Shown here: positions 26,899 through 33,051 of the stretch, piece by piece
How positions within the stretch are numbered: position 1 is the first letter of the stretch
Layout of the letters: each line of letters starts with the position of its first letter
Source of the DNA: Gallibacterium genomosp. 3
GTDB lineage: Bacteria; Pseudomonadota; Gammaproteobacteria; Enterobacterales; Pasteurellaceae
NCBI RefSeq assembly: GCF_001678475.1
Contig: NZ_JTJR01000041.1
Location: forward strand, 1 to 35,643
Reading direction: 5' to 3'
DNA: 35,643 bases
The notes under the pieces: generated by a model
Database searches by the model: none
What the model saw: only the letters and a program-made list of their open reading frames with translations
Told to the model about the DNA's origin: nothing
Translations under genes and position numbers: made by a program

Positions 26899-27239
26899 AT
26901 TACGATAAATATAATCACGTCAAAGTATGCGTCACGAAAAATTCACTCGCTCACCTGCGGATTTTAGGAAAAATTTTTCTAATTTTTCAGTTAAGCAACA
27001 GAAAAAAGATCGGTTAAAGGGTTGGTATTACTGGAATAAGTAAAAAAGATCATTTTGTAAAATTTCAGTTAATTTCACATTTTTTCAGCGATTTTTAAGC
27101 GAGGTATGATATTAGATTGATTTATGTAGTTGATAGATATAAGAAAATCTAGTTTTACGTGAAAAGAAATGTAAAAATTGATTACAGTTAAAGCTATCTG
27201 AATGGTATTTAGAAAAAGTGACTAAGCAAAATGTCACAA

Positions 27240-27320
27240 ACAGCCACCAAAACAGCCACCAAAATTAGGCAAAAAAATAGATAAAAAATTTTGTAATAAC
27301 AGCCACCGAACAGCCACCAA
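27240..27320. repeat. Four ACAGCCACCAA repeats upstream of the integrase
   Basis: Copies at 27240-27250, 27252-27262, 27299-27309 (A to G at position 10) and 27310-27320. The first and last pairs are spaced 12 and 11 bp, about one helical turn, and the pairs are 47 bp apart. They could be arm-type binding sites of the integrase. The surrounding gene-free stretch 26899-27521 holds otherwise only AT-rich DNA. Confidence 0.6.
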
Positions 27321-27521
27321 GTAGAAAAATTTGTAACAATAATAAATTAATTAATTTTATAGAAAATATATTATTATGTGGAGACGTGTACCGCCTCCTA
27401 TATCGTGTTCGTTTGAGTTTAAATTGGTTTAATTTTATCTAAAAATTATTTTAAAATACAATAAGTTATACTTATTTCTTGTTTAAAATAATCCAAAATT
27501 ATACAATGCTATACAATCATT

Positions 27522-28757
27522 TTGGTATGTGATTTGGTAGGTGATTTTGTGGCAAAAGTAATTAAACCGTTAACAGCAACAGCTGTAAAGGCAGCTACTC
27601 CTGAAAATAGTCCATTAAGAGATGGTGGAGGTTTGTATCTTGAAATAAGCTCAGCATCTAAACGTTGGCGTTTTAATTATTATAAGCCTTATACAAAACG
27701 ACGTACCGATATATCTCTTGGTATTTGGCCAGCAATGTCGTTACAAGATGCTAGGCTATTACGAGATAAGTATAGAGCGTTATTAGATCAGAATATTGAC
27801 CCACAAGGTTATCTAAAAAATTTAGAGCAGGAACGAATAAGTGCTCATTTAAATACTTTTGAAAAAATCGCAGAAACATGGAAGGTAAACTTTAAAGCTA
27901 AAAAAGTTATGTCAAAGACGATGTTTGATGATTGGCGGCGTTTGCAAAAATATATTTTACCTAAAATTGGCAATGTACCGATTAGCAATGTTAATGCCAA
28001 ATTACTTGTGGATGTATTGTAACCAGTAGCAAAAGCTGGATTAACATCAGTCATTGAAAAAGTATTGCGAACTGTAGTTAGTATTATGGATTTTGCAGAA
28101 AATATGGGAATTATTGAGATGCATAATTGCCATAAAGCTAAAAAATCATTTCATATCAAAACAGCAAAGAATAATCCAACAATTGAACCGCATGAATTGC
28201 AATCATTTATTACTGATATTAAAAACTCTCCAATTCAAGCGAGAACTTTGTATTTGATATATTGGCAGTTATTAACCGCTGTTAGACCAGCGGAGGCGGT
28301 ATCAGTTGAATGGACCGAGATTGATTTTGATAATAAAGTCTGGCATATACCCGCAGAAAAAATGAAGGGAAGATTAGGATATAAAAGACCTCATAGTGTG
28401 CCATTGTCCCGTCAAGCTTTATCAGTGCTTGAACAGATGTTATCTTTTAAGAATAGCTCAAAGTATGTATTTTATAGCAGAAGCGATGGTAATAAACCGA
28501 TGAATAGTGAAACGGTTAATGTTGCTTTAAAGCGAAATGGCTATAAAGATAAATTAACCGCTCACGGGATGAGGGCATTAGTACGTACATATCTTGCGCA
28601 ACAAGGCGTTGATACTAATGTAGCTGAAACCGTTCTTGCTCACGATATAAGAAATAAACTTGAAAAAGTTTATAACCGGCATGATTATATGGAAGAACGT
28701 GTTGCTGTAATGCAAATGTGGGGTGATTATGTGGAAATGTGTGGGTTTGAAATTTAA
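27522..28757 (+). pseudogene. int: P4-type tyrosine integrase interrupted by one stop codon
   Basis: The frame is open from 27522 to 28757 except for one TAA at 28020-28022, so it appears as an N-terminal piece and a catalytic piece from ATG 28065. The likely real start is GTG 27549 (AGGTG precedes; AKVIKPLTATAVKAA is a typical DUF4102 start). The N-terminal arm-binding domain has DGGGLYLEI and SLGIWPAMSLQDAR; the core-binding domain ends at the stop (LLVDVL then PVAKAGLT). The catalytic set is complete: Arg in TAVRPAEA, Lys in KMKGRLGYKRP, HGMRALVR, LAHDIRNKLEKVYNR and the nucleophile in HDYMEER. TAA most simply derives from CAA (Gln). The element is probably unable to move on its own. Confidence 0.88.
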
Positions 28758-28945
28758 CGTTTTGCTGCTAATGTCTGCATAAATGATTCAATTTCCTCTT
28801 CTATATAAAGTTTTGAGCCATTAATCGTGATTGGCTTTGGAAAACGCGGTATATATCTTGGTGATTTTGGATTAGTCCAATCAAAAAGAGTTGTTCGTCC
28901 AATGCCTAGTTTTGTATAAACATCTTTCGTTCTTATGTATTTCAT
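28754..28945 (-). CDS. AlpA family excisionase-like regulator
   Basis: 63 residues. MKYIRTKDVYTKLGIGRTTLFDW is a MerR-type helix-turn-helix and RFPKPITINGSKLYIEEEIESF is the typical second half of the AlpA/Vis group. These proteins activate or direct excision of P4-like elements next to their integrases. The gene converges on the integrase with a 4-bp overlap of the ends. A 38-residue gene lies just upstream, its stop 2 bp before this ATG, so translation is likely coupled. Confidence 0.88.
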   Translation of the reverse strand: MKYIRTKDVYTKLGIGRTTLFDWTNPKSPRYIPRFPKPITINGSKLYIEEEIESFMQTLAAKR

Positions 28946-28947
28946 AC

Positions 28948-29064
28948 TTAATCCTCCCAGCCATCATGCCATTCAAGAATTCTCACTCGATATAACCCGT
29001 CTAGCTTCGGATAGTCACGTTTTGCAGTGCTATGCCACTGATATTGTTTAGCATGTTTTGTCAT
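28948..29064 (-). CDS. Small protein, 38 residues
   Basis: Starts ATG 29062-29064 after AAAGAGGTAAACA, a strong ribosome-binding site. The product starts MTKHAKQYQW, has KRDYPKLDGLYRVR and ends EWHDGWED: basic in the first half, aromatic and acidic at the end. The stop precedes the alpA start by 2 bp. It lies downstream of the KilA-N gene terminator. No family recognised; the ribosome-binding site and coupling support a real gene. Confidence 0.65.
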   Translation of the reverse strand: MTKHAKQYQWHSTAKRDYPKLDGLYRVRILEWHDGWED

Positions 29065-29079
29065 TGTTTACCTCTTTAA

Positions 29080-29112
29080 AAATAAAAAAGCCTAACTTGC
29101 TAGGTTAGGCTT
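29080..29112 (-). terminator. Terminator of the KilA-N gene
   Basis: AAGCCTAAC (29088-29096) and GTTAGGCTT (29104-29112). On the minus strand the stem is followed by TTTTTATTTTT. Confidence 0.85.
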
Positions 29113-29133
29113 CATTTGGTTATGGTTGTTTCA

Positions 29134-29769
29134 TTAAAAATTCACTAATCGCTTAGGCTGTGGCTGTTCATCAAGTAGGCTTAACATTCCTTTAATGAAC
29201 ATAATGCGTTCACTTTTGGCTTGAACATATTTTCTGGCTCGTTCTAAGGCGTTTTCAGTTGGCATATTGAGGTTGTAGAGGTAATGCCCACCAATAAATT
29301 TATCTATATCTCTGCCAAGATGTGGATATTCTTTGCGGATTTTAACGCCCATTTCATATGCGCCGTTAAGCGAGTGGTAGAGATTGGCAATAATACGGAT
29401 TGCTTCTTCATCTGCTTCGGCTTCTGCTAGAGGTAAAGGTTGTTGTTTACTTTCAATTTGGTTTAAGAAAGCTCGTAATACAACTAAATGAAAAGCTGGG
29501 CTTATCCAAGCAGCGTAAGCGATAACTAGCTCTTTGCAAGCATAGGTGCTAGGGTTTCTTCCACCACGAACCGTTTTTACAGGCAAAGTACAGATATGTA
29601 CTTTGTCATTTTGGATTTCTGAAATTAGATCTTTAGTTTGATCTAAGCGTAGAAATAAAACTGGCTTATGTTTCTCATCTCCACCACTGGCTTTATGTAG
29701 GTCTGTAAGTGAATAAAGGTTGTCTAAAGTGCGGATAGAGGTTTTTAGAATTGATAATTGTGTAGTCAT
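29134..29769 (-). CDS. KilA-N domain antirepressor-like protein
   Basis: 211 residues. The KilA-N domain occupies the first 110: LYSLTDLHKASGGDEKHKP, then RGGRNPSTYACKELVIAYAAWISP and FHLVVLRAFL, typical of phage antirepressors. The C-terminal half is a helical region with KIRKEYPHLGRDIDKFIGGHY. In phages such proteins counter repressors or switch lysogeny control. It starts at ATG 29767-29769 with CGGAGACAG upstream. That ribosome-binding site repeats a segment of the short RNA encoded at 29915-29978 (see the leader). A C4-type antisense control is likely. Confidence 0.9.
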   Translation of the reverse strand: MTTQLSILKTSIRTLDNLYSLTDLHKASGGDEKHKPVLFLRLDQTKDLISEIQNDKVHICTLPVKTVRGGRNPSTYACKELVIAYAAWISPAFHLVVLRAFLNQIESKQQPLPLAEAEADEEAIRIIANLYHSLNGAYEMGVKIRKEYPHLGRDIDKFIGGHYLYNLNMPTENALERARKYVQAKSERIMFIKGMLSLLDEQPQPKRLVNF

Positions 29770-29914
29770 TTTGACTGTCTCCGTTTGCTTTTCTGAAAGT
29801 TACCAGTTCTGACACTGGTGCCGAGAGGTTCAGAACCTTTCAAACGGTAAAGGTGGACGTATTCCCCGAAGGTATTGTATTAGTCGCCCTCTCGACTTAA
29901 CGAGATTTCGGCAT
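29766..29914 (-). promoter_or_regulatory. KilA-N gene leader with antisense-target segments
   Basis: The leader segment at 29830-29847 is complementary to the upstream RNA (29952-29971) over 18 nt with a 2-nt bulge. Nearer the gene lie second copies of both RNA segments: GTTCTGACAC (29806-29815, plus-strand reading) inside a hairpin, and CCGTTTG (29781-29787) overlapping the ribosome-binding site. A leader reading frame of 25 codons from TTG (29841-29843) ends in TGA overlapping the KilA-N ATG (ATGA). A UUCG-loop hairpin lies near 29860-29870. Confidence 0.65.
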
Positions 29915-29978
29915 AAAAAAAGACCGCACTTTGGCGATCCGTTTACTACCGCCGTTTGAAAAAGGTTCTGACACCTTG
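29915..29978 (-). ncRNA. C4-like antisense RNA of the KilA-N gene
   Basis: About 64 nt, from the predicted start near 29978 to a terminator (GACCGC 29922-29927 / GCGATC 29934-29939, one G-T pair, then seven T on the minus strand). A 5' stem CTGCCAC/GTGTCAG has one mismatch. It carries two segments, TCAGAACC and TTTCAAACGG, complementary to the downstream leader. This is the arrangement of the phage P1/P7 C4 RNA, which represses the ant operon in the same transcript. The terminator contains an uptake-signal core ACCGCACTT (29923-29931). Confidence 0.7.
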
Positions 29979-29984
29979 TGGCAG

Positions 29985-30013
29985 ATAGTAGTATAAAAAT
30001 TTGGGGTTGTCAA
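29985..30013 (-). promoter_or_regulatory. Promoter of the KilA-N leader RNA
   Basis: TTGACA (30008-30013), 17-bp spacer, TACTAT (29985-29990) on the minus strand. Confidence 0.8.
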
Positions 30014-30025
30014 ATCCTGAAAGTT

Positions 30026-30544
30026 TTATTTCTCATTTATCCATTTTTCTGCAAGCCATTCAAATTCACAAAATAGCTTATTATTGTTATTATTGATACG
30101 ACGCAACTCCATAATATAGGGCTTTAATGTATTCCAATCTTTGATTACGCTACTTTTACTCATTCGTTTGTACACTGCTTCATCAAACAAATTTTCTTTT
30201 ATTCCAACACAGATAAATTCAATAGCATTGAGAATATCTAAAACAATAAAATTTTGTCGTTTTTGTTCTTTTGTTGCATTTTTATCATTTAAGGCACAAG
30301 CAAGAACAGTAAAATTCATACCACTATCGCGCATTGCCATATATGCTTTTCTACGCTTTCGATAGTATTCATTGCTATTGTTGCTGATAAGAAGCTCAAT
30401 CGTAGATTTCTGTTTGTGCTGTTTACGGAGTTCTTTAAGTTGAGACCACGCAAAAAAGGCTAGATATCCAGTAAAGAAACAAGTACCTAGCCCAACTATT
30501 GTATTCAAATCTAATTCATGCAGAAACTGCAAGAGTTGTTCCAT
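30026..30544 (-). CDS. DUF4760-like membrane-anchored protein
   Basis: 172 residues. One membrane segment near residues 13-33 (TIVGLGTCFFTGYLAFFAW) is followed by a basic helix LKELRKQHKQKSTIELL and a helical cytoplasmic domain. This layout is that of DUF4760 proteins, common in prophages and genomic islands and of unknown function. Translation starts at ATG 30542-30544, which overlaps the stop of the 31-residue gene (TAATG), so the two are coupled. A terminated leader RNA lies upstream (30673-30766). A defence or exclusion role is possible but only by context. Confidence 0.75.
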   Translation of the reverse strand: MEQLLQFLHELDLNTIVGLGTCFFTGYLAFFAWSQLKELRKQHKQKSTIELLISNNSNEYYRKRRKAYMAMRDSGMNFTVLACALNDKNATKEQKRQNFIVLDILNAIEFICVGIKENLFDEAVYKRMSKSSVIKDWNTLKPYIMELRRINNNNNKLFCEFEWLAEKWINEK

Positions 30545-30639
30545 TAAACTTCCCAGCCTTCGCCGCAGTCGTTACCATCATCCCAGCTTTCACCAAGGTA
30601 GAAACCGCCCCAACCTTCCATTAAGTTAAATTTTTTCAT
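30544..30639 (-). CDS. Small protein, 31 residues, coupled to the DUF4760 gene
   Basis: ATG 30637-30639 follows AGGAGTAGCAAA, a good ribosome-binding site. The product starts MKKFNLMEGWGG and contains YLGESWDDGNDCGEGWEV: acidic, with four Trp. Its stop overlaps the next start in TAATG. No family recognised. The ending GWEV recalls the ending GWED of the 38-residue protein at 28948-29064. Confidence 0.65.
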   Translation of the reverse strand: MKKFNLMEGWGGFYLGESWDDGNDCGEGWEV

Positions 30640-30672
30640 TTTGCTACTCCTATTTAATTTAATTCTTAGACT

Positions 30673-30766
30673 AAAAAAGCCTGCTCAAGTTCACTTGGCA
30701 AGCTATTTTCTATGGTCTAAATTTTTCCAAAAGAACAAAATGATTACTGTCACTAATCAATTAAGT
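30673..30766 (-). ncRNA. Terminated leader RNA ahead of the 31-residue/DUF4760 genes
   Basis: From TTGACA (30797-30802)-N18-TAAGAT (30773-30778) a start near 30766 is expected. A stem TGATTA/TAATCA follows, then a strong terminator: AGCTTGC/GCAGGCT plus CAAGT/ACTTG, followed by six T on the minus strand (30673-30704). The result is a short RNA of about 94 nt or a heavily attenuated leader. An uptake-signal core AAGTGCGGT lies at 30763-30771. Only weak complementarity to the downstream leader is visible (AATTTAGAC to GTCTAAGAATT), so C4-type action is uncertain. Confidence 0.45.
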
Positions 30767-30829
30767 GCGGTTATCTTAATACGATAGAGCGGTGAGTGTC
30801 AATATCCATAATGAAACCCTCTTTATTTC

Positions 30830-30859
30830 TTGATATGATTATTGCGATCAAACTTTAAT
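30830..30859 (+). promoter_or_regulatory. Promoter of the P-loop gene, flanked by an inverted repeat
   Basis: TTGATA (30830-30835), 18 bp, TTTAAT (30854-30859), start near 30866. Perfect 8-bp arms CCCTCTTT (30817-30824) and AAAGAGGG (30873-30880) flank the promoter; the right arm is also the ribosome-binding site. They could be an operator. Confidence 0.45.
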
Positions 30860-30887
30860 CTATCGACTTAACAAAGAGGGCTTTATT

Positions 30888-31319
30888 ATGAAAAAAGTGA
30901 TTATTGGTTTTTATGGCGCAGCAAATAATGGCAAAACAAATTCTTTAAATGAGCTAATTAATTTTTTTGATCATAGTAAAAATCCTAATAATTTCTCTAA
31001 TAAAGATAAGCTTGAGTGCTTTGATTATAATGGAATTAAGTTAGGCATCACTACTGATGGAGATTACAAAGAAACAATTTCCCAAAATATCCAAACTTTA
31101 ATCAAGAAAAAATGCGATATTATTGTTACTGCGTGTCGAACTAAAGGTGAAACTCATGATGCAATTAATTCCTATAAAAAAGACTATGATATACACTACA
31201 TCACATGCCCATATTTATATGGTGTTGAGGGTTCTCAACCAAATGAAGAAAAGCTTAAAAAGCTCTATTTCAGTAGTGCGGTATTTGTAAAATCATATAT
31301 TGATCAACTCTTAAAGTAA
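30888..31319 (+). CDS. P-loop NTPase-like protein of unknown function
   Basis: 143 residues. It opens MKKVIIGFYGAANNGKTNSL: a beta strand and a Walker A loop (GAANNGKT, residues 10-17). A second strand with possible Walker B character is CDIIVTACRTKGETHDAI, and IHYITCPYLYG a third. The size and strand order suit a minimal P-loop fold of the kinase/GTPase kind, but no lid or base motif is recognised. It is alone on the plus strand between two minus-strand phage-type units, with its own promoter and a strong ribosome-binding site. Defence or regulatory cargo is possible. Confidence 0.7.
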   Translation: MKKVIIGFYGAANNGKTNSLNELINFFDHSKNPNNFSNKDKLECFDYNGIKLGITTDGDYKETISQNIQTLIKKKCDIIVTACRTKGETHDAINSYKKDYDIHYITCPYLYGVEGSQPNEEKLKKLYFSSAVFVKSYIDQLLK

Positions 31320-31326
31320 TCTTGTT

Positions 31327-31351
31327 ATAAAAAAGCCCTCTATTGAGGGCT
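31327..31351 (-). terminator. Terminator of the AntA/AntB gene
   Basis: AGCCCTC (31334-31340) / GAGGGCT (31345-31351), 4-nt loop, followed on the minus strand by six T. Confidence 0.85.
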
Positions 31352-31360
31352 AGGTTAAAA

Positions 31361-32023
31361 TTAAAAGTTGTATTTGTGTAATTGCGATTTTGGCTTGTAT
31401 CTGTTGATAGTATTTAGGCAATATTGCCAGTGTCTATTTTCTGGTTCGGTATATTGCAAAGGGTCAATATCAACTTGAAGCCGTGCGTGAATAAGGTCAA
31501 GTGTAGATTGATATTCGCTAACTTGAGTATAAACGGTTGAGGCAAAACTTGAACCAATCGCATGTAGTCCTGGTTCAATGTGTTTTAGCATTTGGTGCAT
31601 TTCAAAGGCGGTACACCAAAATGAAGCTAATCGTTTAAGCTCGCTTTCTGTCCAATTTAGGGTGAATGTTTTTTCTGGTTCAGGTAGGGCGAGTTGCTTT
31701 GGTTGTTGTAAAGCTCTGCGTTCGCACTCGATGAAGTATTTGCGAACCATTCGCCCTTTTTTGTTGCGTTCGACCATTGCGAGTTCTTTGCCCATATTTA
31801 AGGTAATGTGATATTCTTTGCGTGGTCTGCCTAATGTGCGTTCGGTTACTATGATGTAATCTTCGTCTTGTTGAAAGCCGTAGTCTGATATGCGGTCGCT
31901 GATCCAGTCATTAAAGCGATTTTTTACTTCTAAAAATTCGTGAAGAGAGCGAGCATTGCAGAGTTGTACAGATTGATTTGCAATTTGACCGTTAAAGACT
32001 GGAATTAGATTTGAATTTGTCAT
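31361..32023 (-). CDS. AntA/AntB family antirepressor
   Basis: 220 residues from ATG 32021-32023, chosen for the ribosome-binding site CAAAGGACAATCAAA; an in-frame TTG at 32114-32116 would add 31. The N-terminal AntA/AntB domain (about 1-115) reads [28 protein letters not shown] and [28 protein letters not shown]. The C-terminal part resembles that of the KilA-N protein only in overall character ([11 protein letters not shown]). Phage P1 Ant belongs to the same family and is controlled by C4 RNA; the leader here has the same plan. Confidence 0.92.
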   Translation of the reverse strand: MTNSNLIPVFNGQIANQSVQLCNARSLHEFLEVKNRFNDWISDRISDYGFQQDEDYIIVTERTLGRPRKEYHITLNMGKELAMVERNKKGRMVRKYFIECERRALQQPKQLALPEPEKTFTLNWTESELKRLASFWCTAFEMHQMLKHIEPGLHAIGSSFASTVYTQVSEYQSTLDLIHARLQVDIDPLQYTEPENRHWQYCLNTINRYKPKSQLHKYNF

Positions 32024-32245
32024 TTTGATTGTCCTTTGAGATAAGTTGTTATACTCACCACCGCAGAGACCAATCATTGGTGGTGAACTGAACAGAATTG
32101 GTCTTACCGCTCTCAAAGGTTCACGGCGTCCTTTCGGACTTCCATTCAGCCCACCATTGGACTTTTACGGAATTTTCCGTAAAAGGTTCTTTTTGGACTT
32201 TTCCTCAATTTTGTGGAAAAGATAGATTTGCTGATTTTTGGCTAC
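32024..32245 (-). promoter_or_regulatory. AntA/AntB gene leader with antisense-target segments
   Basis: The leader holds TCTCAAAGG (32111-32119) and ATTGGTCT (32097-32104), both complementary to segments of the upstream RNA. Second copies of the RNA segments lie at 32033-32043 (CCTTTGAGATA, over the ribosome-binding site) and 32066-32075 (GAGACCAATC). Between RNA terminator and leader are a near-perfect palindrome CTTTTACGGAA-TT-TTCCGTAAAAG (32162-32185) and a GAAA-loop stem GTCC/GGAC (near 32128-32139). Confidence 0.65.
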
Positions 32246-32334
32246 AAAAAAAGCCACCATTTAGGCAGCCACTTCATTCACCGCCTTTGAGATATTCAGG
32301 AGACCAATCCCGACTTTCAGATTTTGCTGAAAGT
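32246..32334 (-). ncRNA. C4-like antisense RNA of the AntA/AntB gene
   Basis: About 89 nt. It starts near 32334 with a perfect 8-bp stem ACTTTCAG (32313-32320) / CTGAAAGT (32327-32334). Segments ATTGGTCT and TCTCAAAGG (minus-strand reading; 32301-32308 and 32284-32292 on plus) are complementary to the leader. A terminator (GCCACC/GGCAGC, two G-T pairs) and seven T end it at 32246-32252. Same plan as the RNA at 29915-29978, with unrelated recognition sequences. Confidence 0.7.
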
Positions 32335-32340
32335 GGAGTT

Positions 32341-32370
32341 ATTATAGGGCGGTGGTTTTTAATTTGTCAA
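32341..32370 (-). promoter_or_regulatory. Promoter of the AntA/AntB leader RNA
   Basis: Perfect TTGACA (32365-32370) and perfect TATAAT (32341-32346) on the minus strand, 18-bp spacer. The plus-strand membrane-protein gene starts 26 bp away, divergently. Confidence 0.85.
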
Positions 32371-32395
32371 TTCTTATCTATGGAGATACTTTAAA

Positions 32396-32872
32396 ATGAT
32401 AAAAAAATGTATTGAGTATGGCGTAATTATAAGTGCAGTTATATTAGTTCTAGGGATTATTGGATATCTGTATTGGGGTATAAATATGCAATTTGTGATA
32501 CTAGTTATTATTGTATCTGCTCTTTTAAGTTTATTATCTCTTATAGAATTAATCCCTAAAAATAAAATTAAACGCAAAATTCCTTATCGCTATGTTTTTT
32601 TGATGTGTATGTACTTACCATTTGCTTCGATAGTAATTTTTTGTACGGTTATGCTTGGATACTCGTACGAAGAATTAGAAAAAACGTTTCCTTTATTTAA
32701 AGGATCATATATAGAGCTTTTTCATAATAAAGTATTGATGTGTTCTATTATTGTCTTTTTCGGTCCGTTTTATTTTAAACACTTAGGTATATATTGGAAA
32801 AAAATAGAAACACTAGAGTATAGATACAACAGAATATTAAGAAAAAGAAAAAATAGGCTAAATTTTTATTAG
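32396..32872 (+). CDS. Small membrane protein of unknown function
   Basis: 158 residues with four likely membrane segments (near 8-28, 31-52, 66-90 and 110-127), a basic loop KNKIKRKIPYR after the second and a very basic C-terminal tail (RILRKRKNRLNF), suggesting both ends in the cytoplasm. GGAGATACTTTAAA precedes the ATG. Strongly AT-rich. No family recognised. Four-segment small membrane proteins are frequent effectors of exclusion or defence systems, but nothing here proves that. Confidence 0.65.
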   Translation: MIKKCIEYGVIISAVILVLGIIGYLYWGINMQFVILVIIVSALLSLLSLIELIPKNKIKRKIPYRYVFLMCMYLPFASIVIFCTVMLGYSYEELEKTFPLFKGSYIELFHNKVLMCSIIVFFGPFYFKHLGIYWKKIETLEYRYNRILRKRKNRLNFY

Positions 32873-32974
32873 AAAATAAAGTATTAAGCTAAGGAGGTAG
32901 GCTTCAACTACCGAGACTAGTCGGAGGAGCTTATTTCCTTTCGGTGTTGTATTTGGCTCTCTTGCCATGATCAT
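32858..32974 (-). CDS. Possible 38-residue relative of the antirepressor leader peptides
   Basis: Minus-strand frame from ATG 32972-32974 to TAG 32858-32860. The product contains MAREPNTTPKGNK and a hydrophobic end (VEAYLLSLILYF). The core PNTTPKGN recurs as TNTIPSGN in the KilA-N leader (around 29860-29885) and LNGSPKGR in the AntA leader (around 32125-32150), with nucleotide similarity as well. No ribosome-binding site is visible, so it may be a decayed leader. It overlaps the end of the membrane-protein gene by 15 bp. Confidence 0.35.
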   Translation of the reverse strand: MIMAREPNTTPKGNKLLRLVSVVEAYLLSLILYFLIKI

Positions 32975-33051
32975 TGAAATATACAGATCTGTGTTTTTAT
33001 AAAACTATTTTTTATGATTGATTTTAGTTAGTATAACGAAAAAATATACTT

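Noticed and set aside
27240-27320. Repeats as a CRISPR array
   Set aside because: Unit is 11 bp, spacing irregular (1, 36 and 0 bp between copies), no cas genes.
32098-32394. 98-codon plus-strand frame upstream of the membrane-protein gene
   Set aside because: It is the complement of the AntA leader and its short RNA; no ribosome-binding site and low-complexity product.
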